From: Prorocentrum cordatum
Lineage: Eukaryota > Sar > Dinophyceae > Prorocentrales > Prorocentraceae
Reading direction: 5' to 3'
NCBI GenBank assembly: GCA_963575745.1
Contig: CAUYUJ010015514.1
Span: 259,282-323,281 of the forward strand
DNA: 64,000 nucleotides
The position numbers were made by a program, and so were the translations under genes. Below the pieces are notes generated by a model. The model ran no database searches, was not told the DNA's origin, and was given only the letters and a program-made list of their open reading frames with translations. This document shows positions 43,207 to 53,422 of the stretch, piece after piece (the first letter of the stretch is position 1; each line of letters begins with the position of its first letter).

Positions 43207-44208
43207 ATGGCTCGGCGGGTGGTGCTCGCGGTTGCTGTCCTTCTCGGTTGCGGCATGCTGATGTCCGCCTTTGTGCCCTTCTCGCCGATGGCCATCCGCC
43301 CCGCGGATCAGCAGCCTGCAGCGCCGGGAACGGCGATGACGCCTGACGACAGGATTGTCCTGCCGAGTGGGTGTTGCATTCTCCACTGTGATTCCAATGT
43401 CGCAATAGCTGAAGGGCAGAACTGCAGCAGCAGCAACAATCAGTCACTGAAAATGTTGTCTTACACGTTGCACGGTTCGAATGCTCACCGCGTTGCTGGA
43501 TGGAGCATCAAAGAGTGGCTGAAGTTTATAGGCTCTCTCGGGGTGGGTGCCAAGTTTGTGTTCCAGGCGGGCTCTTTTGGTGCATTTTTGGACGAGGTAC
43601 TCCCGTTATTGAAAGGCATGGACCCGTATCAGGCGCAACAGTGGCAAGGAGTCATTGCAGAGGCCAACCGGTACAACGTTGACAAATTGAAGGAAGCATA
43701 TGTTGAGCAGCTATCAGCAGGCACACTTCGCATGATAAATACTGCTGTCACAGATGTTTGTCATGCTTCCACATTAAAATTTGTCGTACCCAGCCCAGTT
43801 TTCTGGGAGGGCAACGAAAAGTTCAAATGGAAATTCGGAACAGGAACGATCAAAGATAGTGAGAACGGGCAGAAAATGCAGACGCGGGGCGAAGGCCAGT
43901 GGGAAGAGCTCGAGGTTCCATGCGGCACAACAGACTATGTTATGCGCCTCGGGAACGTCCCAGAATCACCAGATTTTGTGCAGGTTGATGCCGAATCGCA
44001 CGATGCGCATATTCTGACTGGGATAGATTTCACCAAGTTCAGTCCCAAACTGATTCGATGGGAAAGTCTTCCGAACATGGAGAAGAAAGACACCTTGCTG
44101 GACAAGCTATATAGCCATGGCTACGTCACCATAAAAACTGATGTCGGCGCAGATCCGTTCGCGGTTCGGCCAGATGTTTTGTTCGCAGCGGTTGGAATGA
44201 CTGTTTAG
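43207..44208 (+). CDS. Retroposed gene, 333 aa, FkbM-like methyltransferase C-terminus, N-terminal targeting peptide
   Basis: ATG at 43207 chosen because it starts a hydrophobic N-terminus (RRVVLAVAVLLGCGMLMSAF), a likely signal peptide. SAFVPFSP follows, reminiscent of the Phe-containing motif after the signal peptide of peridinin-plastid proteins, so plastid import is possible. Residues about 250-320 resemble the end of FkbM-type methyltransferases: FVQVDAESHDAHILTGIDF (compare KIDVEGHE...L), then PKLIRWESLP and LDKLYSHGYV. The N-terminal SAM-binding part is not obvious, so catalysis is uncertain. Intact, single exon, with lower GC and different codon use from the surrounding DNA. It lies about 70 bases after the genomic spliced leader, as expected for an mRNA-derived gene. 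No poly(A) is visible after the stop. It is the only intact ordinary-looking gene on the plus strand. Confidence 0.75.
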   Translation: MARRVVLAVAVLLGCGMLMSAFVPFSPMAIRPADQQPAAPGTAMTPDDRIVLPSGCCILHCDSNVAIAEGQNCSSSNNQSLKMLSYTLHGSNAHRVAGWSIKEWLKFIGSLGVGAKFVFQAGSFGAFLDEVLPLLKGMDPYQAQQWQGVIAEANRYNVDKLKEAYVEQLSAGTLRMINTAVTDVCHASTLKFVVPSPVFWEGNEKFKWKFGTGTIKDSENGQKMQTRGEGQWEELEVPCGTTDYVMRLGNVPESPDFVQVDAESHDAHILTGIDFTKFSPKLIRWESLPNMEKKDTLLDKLYSHGYVTIKTDVGADPFAVRPDVLFAAVGMTV

Positions 44209-44379
44209 AGCGTCGACCCTCTGGGTCTTTGAGTTCCCATTGCTCAGCAGTGGAATTGTTCGGCGCCTCAGTTTGTGAGCCTTGGCATGTCAGGCCGGCG
44301 CAGCGAATTAGACGCAGTTCTGTTTCCCAACCATCCTGTGGTGTTGGGTCCTCGTTTTGAAGAGACAGCGCCCCGCGTT

Positions 44380-44850
44380 CCTCTCCTCTCCTCTCCTCCT
44401 CCTCCTCCTCCTCCTCCTCCTCCTCCTTGTTTCTCCCTCCTTCCTCCTCGACCCCCGATCGCCCCGCCGTGGCGCGCCGTGGCGCGGTGAGCGCCCCCGC
44501 TGGCCTCGGGAAGTATTATTTGTGCCGTTCGCGCCACGGCGCGTCAGGCTGCACTGCTGGCTCGCAGGTGACGTCCGCCTGCGGTCAGCCCAGTGAATCT
44601 GATGTATCTCTTCACCTCCAAGAGCTGGTCGCTCCACCTTGCGCGCACATCCTTGGGCGATCGACCATAGAGGTGCGCGCGAGGCGGTTGTGTCTCTGGC
44701 GCGAAACCCCGCCAGCGCAGCTTCTTTCTCTTCACCGCGGAGGCGATCGTTTATTTTATTCCGCCTTGCGTGCGCGCCCGTGGGCAATCGACCAGACAAG
44801 TGCGCGCCAGGCTGATGCGTCTCCGTCGGTAAAAAATCGACCCAAGGAAA
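44380..44850. repeat. CTC tract and a 128-bp direct duplication
   Basis: 44395-44430 is (CTC)n. CCTTGCGCGCACATCCTTGG at 44637 and CCTTGCGTGCGCGCCCGTGG at about 44764 begin two related units of about 65 bp (each with GATCGACCA or AATCGACCA and a GTCTC end). Downstream of the retrogene; no gene seen. Confidence 0.7.
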
Positions 44851-45470
44851 CCCGCGAAGCTCCCAAGGGGACGCCAGGACTACCCAACAGGGCCCCATAA
44901 CCCAGGAGGCGCCCAGCACGCCCAGGAGGACCCCAAACGGCCCCACGAGGGACTCAAGAACGGAAGCCCGAACCGACCATTCGAGCAGTCTGCCCCAAGA
45001 AGCCCCGAAGGAACCCGGAAGAGGCCCACAAGACGCCACAAGAAGGCTCCAAAAGGACTCCCAACAGATCCCCGAGAGCCCAAATTCGTTGATTTTCTAT
45101 GCGTCTTTTGAAGGACTTCGCCCTTCTCGCCTTGTCGGCTTTCCCAATCTCCATGCCGGCTCAAGGGGTCACCAAGACCGCGCCGAAACAGCCCGAGAAG
45201 CCCCCAAGAGAACCCCAATACGGCCAGGAGGGTCCCAAGACGGCCTACGAGCCGCCCAAGACGGCCCAGGAGGGCCCCAACACGGCCACAAGAGATGCCC
45301 AATATGGGGGAGCCCGAACCGACATTTGGAGCCTTCCACTTCAAGAGGCCACCCAGGAGGGCCCAATAGATTCCCAAGAGGCCCCCGAGAGGCCCCGAGA
45401 GGCCCTAGGACGGCCGATGACGTTCGACGTACGCCGTACGACGAGATCCTCGCGGTTTGGTTGAAGCCCC
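44851..45470. repeat. CCCAAGAGG-type minisatellite
   Basis: Degenerate AAGACGGCCCAGGAGGGCC repeats with a unique core near 45080-45175 (GAGCCCAAATTCGTTGATTT) similar in position to the other cores. Confidence 0.8.
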
Positions 45471-45539
45471 TCAAGGAGCATCAGAAGAGGCAGTCGTCAG
45501 GTGGGCCCTGGAGAGTCCTTCCGTAGCCGATGTCGGTTG

Positions 45540-45728
45540 AACTGTTCCTCCTCCCCTCCTGCTCCCCCTTCTCCTCCTCCTCCTCCTCCCCCTCCTCCTC
45601 CTCCTCCGCCTCCCCTCTCGCTCCCAGCGCCTTCTGCTCCTGCTGCTGCGCCTACTCGTTTGGACCCGGGGGGGGTCTAGGGATCCGCTACAGGAGACGA
45701 AGACGACGACGACGACGATGACGACATT

Positions 45729-45795
<67 letters not shown>

Positions 45796-45800
45796 CACGC
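45540..45800. repeat. CTC tract and (CGA)n microsatellite
   Basis: 45545-45620 is CTC-rich; 45700-45795 is about 30 CGA units. No gene. Confidence 0.9.
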
Positions 45801-45989
45801 CCCAACTGGCTCCCCAAGACGCCCCCAAACCCATGCTCCCAGAAGGCCTTCTGGGAATCAGATTCATACGGCTTCCGCCCCCCTACACAACCATTTCCTC
45901 GAAGGCCTTTCGGAATGCAGATTGGCATGCGTGGACTGTGGTCCACTACTTCAGTGGAGCAGTGAATTCGTCAAGGCCTGGGGCCTGCT

Positions 45990-46049
45990 AGAACCTGAGC
46001 GCGCGCGAAGCGCGCGCGATGGTTCTAGTATATATATATATATATATAT
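45990..46049. repeat. GC-hairpin plus (TA)n module, copy 2
   Basis: AGAACCTGAGCGCGCGC-GAA-GCGCGCGCG with closing GGTTCT (45990-46026), then TA10. Same order and almost the same bases as 42260-42336. Confidence 0.9.
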
Positions 46050-46660
46050 GTGTAATCCTCCTGTAGAGGGACAGGCCCGACTTAAGACTCGCCGCGACTG
46101 GCCCCGCCTTGACAACCTGGCCACAAGGCGCCCCAGGACACGGCCCAGGGACCGCGGCCGACGCTCCGTCGGGCATGTGATCTCGCGTTCCGCGCCGCGC
46201 GAGCTGAGCTCTTGCTCCGCGCCCAGAGGAACAGCTCTTCTGCCCAGGCTCCGTGGCGAAAAACCACGATCATCTTCCTGTCCCTGCGGGCGACCCATAT
46301 CGAAATCCAGAGGGGGGGACTAGGAGGAGTGGGCGAGGGAGGAAAGCGTTCTAATCCCCCAAACATTTCCTTCCCATCCCTAACCCTCTCTCAATTCTCA
46401 TTTGCCCCTCCATTTCCCCCTCGCCTCTTGCCCACCACCCGCAAGGCACAAAAGCGGAAAGTCGCTGCACCAAGGGACTGATGCTTGTCGTGCCGCATAG
46501 ACTGCGGAATGCGCACGCACTTACATAATCCGCTGACCCCCGCATGCTGGGGGTGAAAAGGCGTGTGAGACATTTGGCTGTCCCCCTTCCCCCTGTTCCC
46601 CCTCCCCCGAGGTCCATAATGCCATTCTGAAAGGAGGGGGGGGGGGGGGGCGAGCTCGTC
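46050..46660. other. Unassigned unique sequence
   Basis: No gene or element motif recognised; a G-homopolymer lies near 46638-46650. Open frames on minus here are short and of random composition. Confidence 0.4.
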
Positions 46661-47340
46661 AACGCACCCCCAGGGCGCCCGGACCTGCCAAAAAGCCACA
46701 AGACAGCCCAACAAGGCCCAGACAGAGTGCCAAGTCAGTCCAAAGAGAACGTCATGACGGCCCAAGGTATCCCCACGACGATACAAAATGGCTTCATGAT
46801 GGCACGCGAGGCCCTCAAGGCAGCCCCAAAGCGTCTCCAGAGGATCGCCTAGAAGGCCCCAAGAGGCCAAAATCATCTGATTATCATGGGAAGGCGTGCG
46901 TTGTTAGCACATTCGCATGTGACTTTTTTGACAGCGAACACGACGGCCCAAGTGGCCCCCAAGATCGTCCCAAGACGGCTCGTGATGCTTCCAAGAAGGT
47001 CACAATACGGCCCACGAGGGCCCAAAGACAGCCCCAGGGCCCTCCAGGACGGCCAAAGACGCCCCTGGAGGAAGGGGGCTCCAAGACGCCCAAAACGGGG
47101 AATACGAACTGACATGTCGAACCTTGACCACCGAGATGTCCCCTCGAGAGGCCCACGAGGACCGCCCAAAAGGTCCCAAAAGGCCTCCAAGACGCCCCCA
47201 AGAAACCCCCCAAAGGCCCCCGCGAGGCCCCAACCCCCCCCCCCCCCATGTCCCCAAGATATTCGAAGAGGCCCCAGAGACGCGCCCCAACATACCCTCC
47301 GATTCATCTGGAGGCGCGTGACCCAAGATATGACTTCCAC
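46661..47340. repeat. CCCAAGAGG-type minisatellite
   Basis: Repeats of CCCAAGACGGC/AAGAGGCCC with a unique core at 46866-46940. Same orientation as the other blocks. Confidence 0.85.
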
Positions 47341-47587
47341 TGTCGTCCCAAACAGATGTAGGGCAAACTTCTCGAAAGTATTTCTCTGGACGTTTCGCCG
47401 GTCTGCCTGCTCATCTTAACTGGTTATTGGATCCGATGTCCATCCCGAATGGTGCTACCTACCCACTCTGCTGGTTCAAGCCCTTCTTCATGCTGCGGAC
47501 TGTCCAAACTGCCTTGGCTAGTTCGTCGTCGCTGAGTGAGCGGAACGGCCCATCTACTCAGCCTACGTTGCGCGGGGACTTTACGAG

Positions 47588-48830
47588 CTACTCCTGGGTC
47601 ATCGGCTTCGTCAGCACGTCTGCCTCGTCGCCGTCCGCGTGAATCTTTTCGAGCTCCAGACGCTTCTGATCGCGCCGCTGCTGCAAAGCCGAAGACTGAC
47701 CCCGATGTACCTCATCTTGCCTGGTTCTGTCTTCTTCGCGATGCGCAGCGCGCTGCTGCTGTCGCTTGCCGGGACAAGCGTCGCGCGTCGCGTTCTCGTA
47801 CCACTCGCTCATCAGCGATGCTAGTCCGAGCGCCTCGGCTGCTCTGGATCCGAATGCGCACAACACTCGCTTTCCGCTGAACTCAGGGCCGCGCCGCTCT
47901 GACGCTGTGCCCACGACAGCACAACGCACCCGTAGTACTGCAGTGCGCCGCCGCTGACTGAGATCCCGTCGTCCTCGTCGTCTGCCCAGTATGCGTCCTT
48001 GCGCCACTGTGCGATATGCTCGATCTGTTTGTCTGGTAGCAGCGCCACCTCCACGCTCTTCGTCCCTGCCAGGTACCTTGCCATCTTCTTCAACCCGCGC
48101 TGGTCTCTCTCAATTCTCTCAATATGCGCCGCCACGCCGCGGCTAGGCGCGCCAACTCCGCGCTGCATGTCTGCCCTGTGGCTTGACAAGTGTAATAACT
48201 TCCCCGCGGGCGCCCCGCGCGCGCCGTGCCCTGCTGCGTTCGGGGACTCAATCTCATCCTCCTGCTGAACCACTTTCTTCATCTCAGCGACCGCTGACGG
48301 TTTCGCCGTCTGCAACCAGAGCTCCATCAGCGCGTTCTCGATCAACGACGCCCCCTCGATCTCGCGGACCCGCGCGCTCATGAAGATGCCCTCGTCGCCT
48401 GCGTTGCACAGCGCAACCACGTCCGAGAGCCCAATGGGCTTCTCGCCCGTGTCCGCCAATAACTGGTCCACTGACTCCGGGGGCCCTGCTGCGAAGAAGT
48501 CATCGGCGCGTCGTCCTGCCCCGACCTTGTCGCGGGCCCTCATGCAGACGCAGCCGTCGCAACGCCTCCGATCAAGACCCATCTGCTGCATCGACACTGC
48601 GCCGCGCCCCCCCCCCACCGCGGGTGCCCCTTTCGGTGCTGGGAGCGCATCCCACGCGCAACCCGCTGGCACTACTGCATCGGGTGGCGGCTCCAAAAAG
48701 ATTATGTTCTCCGTCGGGGGCGCCCGGTAGAATGCTCCGCTGCAGTCGCCGAGCGCCATCGCGTAGCCGCTCACCTCAGCGTTCACAAATATCGTCGTCA
48801 GGTGCGGTAGTGACGGAGCGGTGGCAACGG
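47588..48830 (-). pseudogene. Ty1/copia RT and RNase H
   Basis: RT motif A is GDCSGAFYRAPPTENIIFLE (48.75 kb). The RT catalytic site reads RADDFFAAGPPESVDQLL (for YVDD). Copia RNase H follows: SSHRADMQRGVGAPS, RYLAGTKSVEVAL, YWADDEDDGISVSGGALQYY, SWAQRQSGAALSSAESE. In the next frame (47588-48007) comes the terminal KIHADGDEADVLTKPM. This order and these motifs are diagnostic of Ty1/copia pol. At least one frameshift (near 47.85 kb) makes it non-functional. LTRs were not identified. Confidence 0.85.
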
Positions 48831-48855
48831 AGTTTCACCGCCCGTAGGCCTGCTG

Positions 48856-49856
48856 CTAAAATCCCGGCGTGGCCCATCTACTCATTTTGCTGCCGTCGGC
48901 CAGGTGTCGACCCGCTTGCCCGTCGAGATCCTGGAGGTCGCCCTGACAATTGGAATGCGCTTCGCGATCTGTTTGCCACCGCCCACGATCTCCTCGAGGT
49001 GCTCTGTCCTTTCCATGTGGACGTCGCCCCCGTTCGCTTAGACCTCGTCGTCCTCCGCCGTCGGCTCCTAGCACTCGTTGACCGCGCAAATCGCTGCGAT
49101 CCGTGACTTGCTCCTGGCCCGGTCACCTCCGCCGTCTTCGTCTCGCTCCCTTCGGGGCCGCTGTCCCAGCAGCCGGCGCCGCCCTTGCCACTGCCTGAGC
49201 TAGTGGCGCTGAGCTGGTCGCCGCTGCTGCCCCCGCCGACTGAGCTGGCGGGGCTGGGTCCACGCCCTCAACTGATCTGTGCTCGCAGCGCTTAGCTTGC
49301 AAACTGGCCACATCGATGTCCGCGTCGTCGAACGATGCGGAGCCTCCGGGCGCCGCTGCCGCGGGTCTGGGAGCGCGCGTTGCTGCTGAAGCCTTCCTGC
49401 TGTGGCTCCTCCTTCCGGCAGGGTTCCTCGTCCTGGTAGGGTTCCTCCGCCTGGCGGGGTTCCTCTTCCCGGTGGGCGCCTCCACCTGGCGGGGCCCCTG
49501 CTCCCGCGGGCGCCCCCGCCGCCTCGGCCGTCGGGGCTGGCAACGGAGCCTCTGCAATCCTGGATGGGGGGCTCCGACATGATCGGTTGCTGGATCGATC
49601 TCCGGGCCGGCGGCCCCCCCCTCGACGCCGAGGTCGCCTCCCGAGGCGCCCGGGCCATTGTCGAACGTGGCTGGGCCCCAGCCCATGCCACCTTCGGCCC
49701 GATCGCCCTGGCCCTGGCGACTTCCGCCGGGGCGACGATGAAGTGCTCGTCGGTCCTGGCGACCCTGCCCTGGCCAAATAGACGCCCTCCAGCCGCGAGG
49801 CCCGGGGCCGTCTGCAGATCGCCGCCCCACCGACCGCCGCGAGTGGTTTCTGGTTT
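48856..49856 (-). pseudogene. Copia linker between integrase and RT
   Basis: Strongly Arg/Pro/Ala-rich in every frame with repeated RRRNPTRTRNP-like units, so probably a disordered region in mixed frames. The downstream end (GSKMSRWATPGF at about 48.86 kb) resembles the start of the RT domain, where copia proteins read K-R-L-V-A-K-G-F. 49.79-49.87 kb shows VYLARAGSPGPT, like the integrase C-terminal segment. Confidence 0.45.
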
Positions 49857-50610
49857 TTACGCATGTGCGCATTCTCGTAGGGCGTCGGGCCAGCGCCCCC
49901 CTCCGCCGCGCCACCGACGTAGACCCACGCTGCGTTGCGGGGGGGCCGCGCGAGGAATGGGGGGCCCGACGTGAAGTGCCTGTTCTCTATCTTCTTCGAC
50001 GCGGCCATGAGTGCCTCCACCTGCTTCCTCAGTCTGGGCGGCTCTCTCTGCCCGTCCGTTGGCCTGGGAATACCTCTTTGCCTGTCTCGTCAGGGTGGCC
50101 TGGCAGGCCCGCCCTGTAAAGCCTTCTCCCCCACCGCCGTAATGCGCGAGAACTCCGCTGCCCCCCCTGACTGCAATTCGACTCGCGCCCCAATTCAGCC
50201 AGCCACGACACCGCTGAAACCATCGCGCAAAGGGTGGCCGCTGCCCTCCTTGACGACGGACGCGCTCCACGTGCTACCCGTGGAGGCGACGCCCCCGACC
50301 AGTCGACTGGGTCGTCATCCTCTCCTGCCTGACCGTGCTCCAAACTGATCAGCGGAATGATGGCGCCCCTCCTTCTTTGCGCCGCATCAATGGCCTTCGC
50401 CTTCGCGCAGGACTGGCACCAATGTTCTGCTGTGCAGCGCGCTAGTTCGCGCCCGTGAATCTCCTCCGCGCTCGGGTCACGTGGTCCTGCGACGCCATTC
50501 GCAATCGCTTCGGGCCCCCAGTGGGCGCGATCGCCGGGGATCGCTGCTGGCCCTTCCACGGGCGCATCGGCTGGTGCATCCGCTGCTGGCCGTGCATCCG
50601 CTGGGCCCAC
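49857..50610 (-). pseudogene. Copia integrase (Zn finger and core)
   Basis: 50.45-50.40 kb encodes IHGRELARCTAEHWCQSCAK (H, H, C, C zinc-binding pre-integrase finger). The core is damaged, but 50.04-50.00 kb, in another frame, reads RYSQANGRAERAAQTEE, matching the conserved S-x-x-N-G-x-x-E-R-A helix that carries the catalytic Glu. Upstream Asp motifs are not clear. Two or more frame changes. Confidence 0.7.
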
Positions 50611-50762
50611 TGCCTGAGCCAGTTGTCCATCTGCTGCCTACCGGGGCCCCGCTGCCGTAGCTGGGCGGCCCGCCTGCTAGCGCTCGCTCTGCCGCGCGGC
50701 CGTCATCCTCCTCGCCCGGTCGCGCTGCGGCTGCCGCTCGCATTGGCGCCGCGAGCCGTCGA

Positions 50763-51821
50763 TCAGTCCTGGGCGCGCCCGTTCCTGACCCAACGCTCGA
50801 GACCGCAGTGGTCGTTGACCGTCTGCGCCCTGACGAGTTCCCGCGGTCTCGCGTCGCAGTGCCCCCCCCTGCCCGTCGCGCTGGCCTCGCGCCCGCCACC
50901 TGGATGGTCGCGCGGTCGCCTGCGATGTGGAGTGCCGCTGTCTTCTCGCCGCAATGCTTCAGCGGGGCGCCGTCGGCCGCCGCCGAATTCGGTTTCCTGC
51001 TGGCCGCGGGCGTGCTCGTCCGCGCGGCGACCGGTCAGCATCAGCATGCTAGTCCACTCGCCATCGGCCCTCGCGTCGCTGATCGTGGGCCTCTCCGTCG
51101 CCGCGAAGAGTAGCCTGGCTCCAGATCGGACTCGGCGGTCGTTGCCTGCTGCAGCGCGGGCGAGACCCTTCCTGGCGTCGCCCGCCTCTGGGGCCCAGGC
51201 GCCCCGGCATGGCCGGCCAAGCGCTCCGTGGTCGACGCCACCGCGCTGCGGAGCGCAGGGCCCGCCAGCGACCAAGCATCCATATGCGCTGAGAGCTCGA
51301 AGACCGAAGCGCTTTGGCTGGTCCGTCCCCTGCCCTTGCCTCTGGGGCCCCCGCGACGACGCCCCCTGGGCCCTGTCTAGCCGCCCGCCCGGGCCAGCAG
51401 TCCCTTGGTGGCGGCCCCTGCGCCCGCAGTCGAAGCGCTCGGGCCTGGCGTCCGTCTGGTTCGTCTTCCCACTTGTCCGCCCTCTTGTCTTTCCGCCTTT
51501 GCCTCCATCGCCCATGCCCCCCTTGCCGCCATCGCCGTTGCCGCCGCGGCCCCTGCCTCTGCCCGGGCCGCGAGTCCTAGTTGGCGCGTCGACCTCCACG
51601 GCGTTGAGGCCCCTTGGAAGTCTAAGTGGCGGGGGCGGGTGCTCGCGGCACCCGTCGATCGTCGATCGTCGCCGCCCGCAGGCACTAGATAGTGGTCGCT
51701 GCGCGCTCGTCGTAGGTCCCTCGCTTGCTATCTGGAGCATCGCCCTGATGTTATTGGGCGCGATATGAGGTCGATGCTCTCTTCGCGCCAGCGTTGAAGA
51801 CTTCGCCTGCAGTCCTCTCAT
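50763..51821 (-). pseudogene. Copia gag-like region
   Basis: 352 codons, Gly/Arg-rich in the middle (GRGRGRGGNGDGGKGGMGDG) followed by RPERFDCGRRGRHQ, a likely remnant of a CCHC nucleocapsid knuckle (C-x2-C-G-x2-G-H). Precedes the integrase on the same strand in the usual gag-protease-integrase order; protease (about 51.1 kb, LLFAATERPTISDARADGEW) is only suggestive. Confidence 0.5.
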
Positions 51822-52009
51822 GCCGCGCGACGTCGCGTTCCCACCCCGCGTGGGACTCCTCGAACTTCGCTAGGTCATGTGGGAAATAGTTGACATTCAA
51901 AATGTTTGCCATGATGCTTAGGGCCCGCGCCGCCGTAGCTAGTCCGCGCCACTTGCGCGGCGCTCTCCACTCTGCTCCACCGTTATGTTGTTCAACTCCT
52001 CATATGATC
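51822..52009. other. Copia 5' flank, LTR not resolved
   Basis: Contains AACAACATAACGGTGG on minus, which might be near an LTR/primer-binding site, but no matching copy was seen beyond 47.4 kb. Confidence 0.25.
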
Positions 52010-52470
52010 ATCTGAGCACTGCCGTTCACGGTCATGACTAAGCAGAAGAACGTATCATGGTTTGCCGCGGCGTTGCCGTCACCCAGCGAAGTATGGATGC
52101 GCCCTGCCGAAATGTCAGGCTCGTTCCTGATATCCTCAACCGCCCTCAGCAGGCGCCGGGGTGCGTGCGTCTTCCCTCCGAGGAAGACTCTCATCACGCA
52201 AGACCACTCCTGCCCGTGCTCCTGGTTGTAAAGGATTTTGGTGATCAGCACGTTGAAGTATACCTTCGTAACCCAAAGCCAACTGCTGACATCCTCGATC
52301 AAAAACTTCATGCATCTAGAATTCGACTCGGGGCGGAGGAGCACGATGGTGTAGACAAGAAATCCAGTTACTCTGCAACCTATATAAACTCCAGCGGTCA
52401 TGCAGCCACGCTTCAAAATCTCAGAGTCTCTCCAGAGGTCTACGTTGCCCGCGACGTGCAGGCCGTGTCG
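52010..52470 (-). CDS. C-terminal fragment of an unknown protein
   Basis: The last 150 or so codons of the minus frame ending at 52000 look natural: FLVYTIVLLRPESNSRCMKF, LIEDVSSWLWVTKVYFNVLI, then SAGRIHTSLGDGNAAANHDT and FFCLVMTVNGSAQMII before the stop. The upstream 180 codons of the same frame overlap the intact 225-aa ORF in another frame and are not believable. It may be a separate exon or a frameshifted extension of that gene. No family recognised; the GNAAANHDTFF end might be a binding loop. Confidence 0.4.
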
Positions 52471-52556
52471 TGCTCCTCCATCGCGCCCCCCTCCCTCTGG
52501 CCCCCATAGCGGCGGAGGCTCCAAAAGAGAGGGGAGGGCCGAGCGCCTCCGAGCGC

Positions 52557-53234
52557 TCACTTCGCCTGTTTCTTGAGCCAACCCCACAACTGCGCCTCGC
52601 TGCCGGGCTGGGGGACGGGCTTGGCGAACTCCGCTGAAATCTGGCCCCGCTTCGACTGCTTGACCAAAAGGGTATAGAATGCGGCCTTGTTGGGCTCCGA
52701 GGTAAAGTCGGAAATCACCCATTCGAACTCCCAGGCCCTCTTTTCCTTCGGCGTGGAGAAGCGAGGTTTGAGCAGAGCCGCCAGCTGGTCGCGCTCCGCC
52801 ACCGACAGGCTCCTGAGGTACATGCACGCCTTCTCGGCCTCTTTGTTGTTGCACTCCTCCATCTCCGACTCGATCAGGCCAAGCGCGCAGGTCAGCATCC
52901 ACGTCTGCTTGCGATCCATGCCCGACGGGTGCGGCGGGGAAACTTTGTCCTTCTTCTGCTGCTCGGTCGGCTCGGGCTTGTCGCCCTCCCACTGCTGCGC
53001 CAAGTGCACCATGGTCTGCTTAGTCTCCTCCGCGCGGAAGAGCATCACCAGCGCCTTCGCGTTCATGAACGACTTCGCCTCTTGCTTGAAAACGAGGTAG
53101 TGGCGAGTAATGAACTTCGACACATCTTTGTCCCCACATTCTTGGCGGCCACTGGTCTTTTCAGCCCTCGGATCCGCAGCCCCCTCCGATGCGCGCTTCT
53201 TTGCGGCGGCAATCGCATCCATAGCATTCGACAT
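52557..53234 (-). CDS. Uncharacterised 225-aa protein, intact
   Basis: ATG at 53234 (MSNAMDAIAAAKKRASEG); an upstream in-frame Met at 53264 is possible. A basic, Ala/Lys-rich N-terminus of about 45 residues is followed by an all-helical body (KFITRHYLVFKQEAKSFMNA, ALVMLFRAEETKQTMVHLAQ, QTWMLTCALGLIESEMEECN, then EFEWVISDFTSEPNKAAFYT) and a short end (EAQLWGWLKKQAK). No frame damage. Lies directly downstream of the second LINE on the same strand, with about 190 bases between. I do not recognise a family; it could be a host gene or the ORF of a small element. Confidence 0.6.
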   Translation of the reverse strand: MSNAMDAIAAAKKRASEGAADPRAEKTSGRQECGDKDVSKFITRHYLVFKQEAKSFMNAKALVMLFRAEETKQTMVHLAQQWEGDKPEPTEQQKKDKVSPPHPSGMDRKQTWMLTCALGLIESEMEECNNKEAEKACMYLRSLSVAERDQLAALLKPRFSTPKEKRAWEFEWVISDFTSEPNKAAFYTLLVKQSKRGQISAEFAKPVPQPGSEAQLWGWLKKQAK

Positions 53235-53422
53235 CTTTCCACAATATATTCCAGTAAGTAACAAAAGTGGTTACGTTCCTACTACACTATTGAGTACAAC
53301 TGGCCACCATCGAAACGCAAGGTACCGCACAACTCAGACCATCAAGAAAAATAGACATACATATCATCCCAAGGTCAAGAGACAGGGTCAGGACTGCAAC
53401 CTTCGTCCTGGCCCGACCGAAG

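Noticed and set aside
45521-45545. Third spliced-leader-like site (CCGTAGCCGATGTCGG)
   Set aside because: Only the first eight bases match the leader; the rest diverges and no ORF follows.
47400-52000. LTRs of the copia element
   Set aside because: No long direct repeat was found flanking the pol region.
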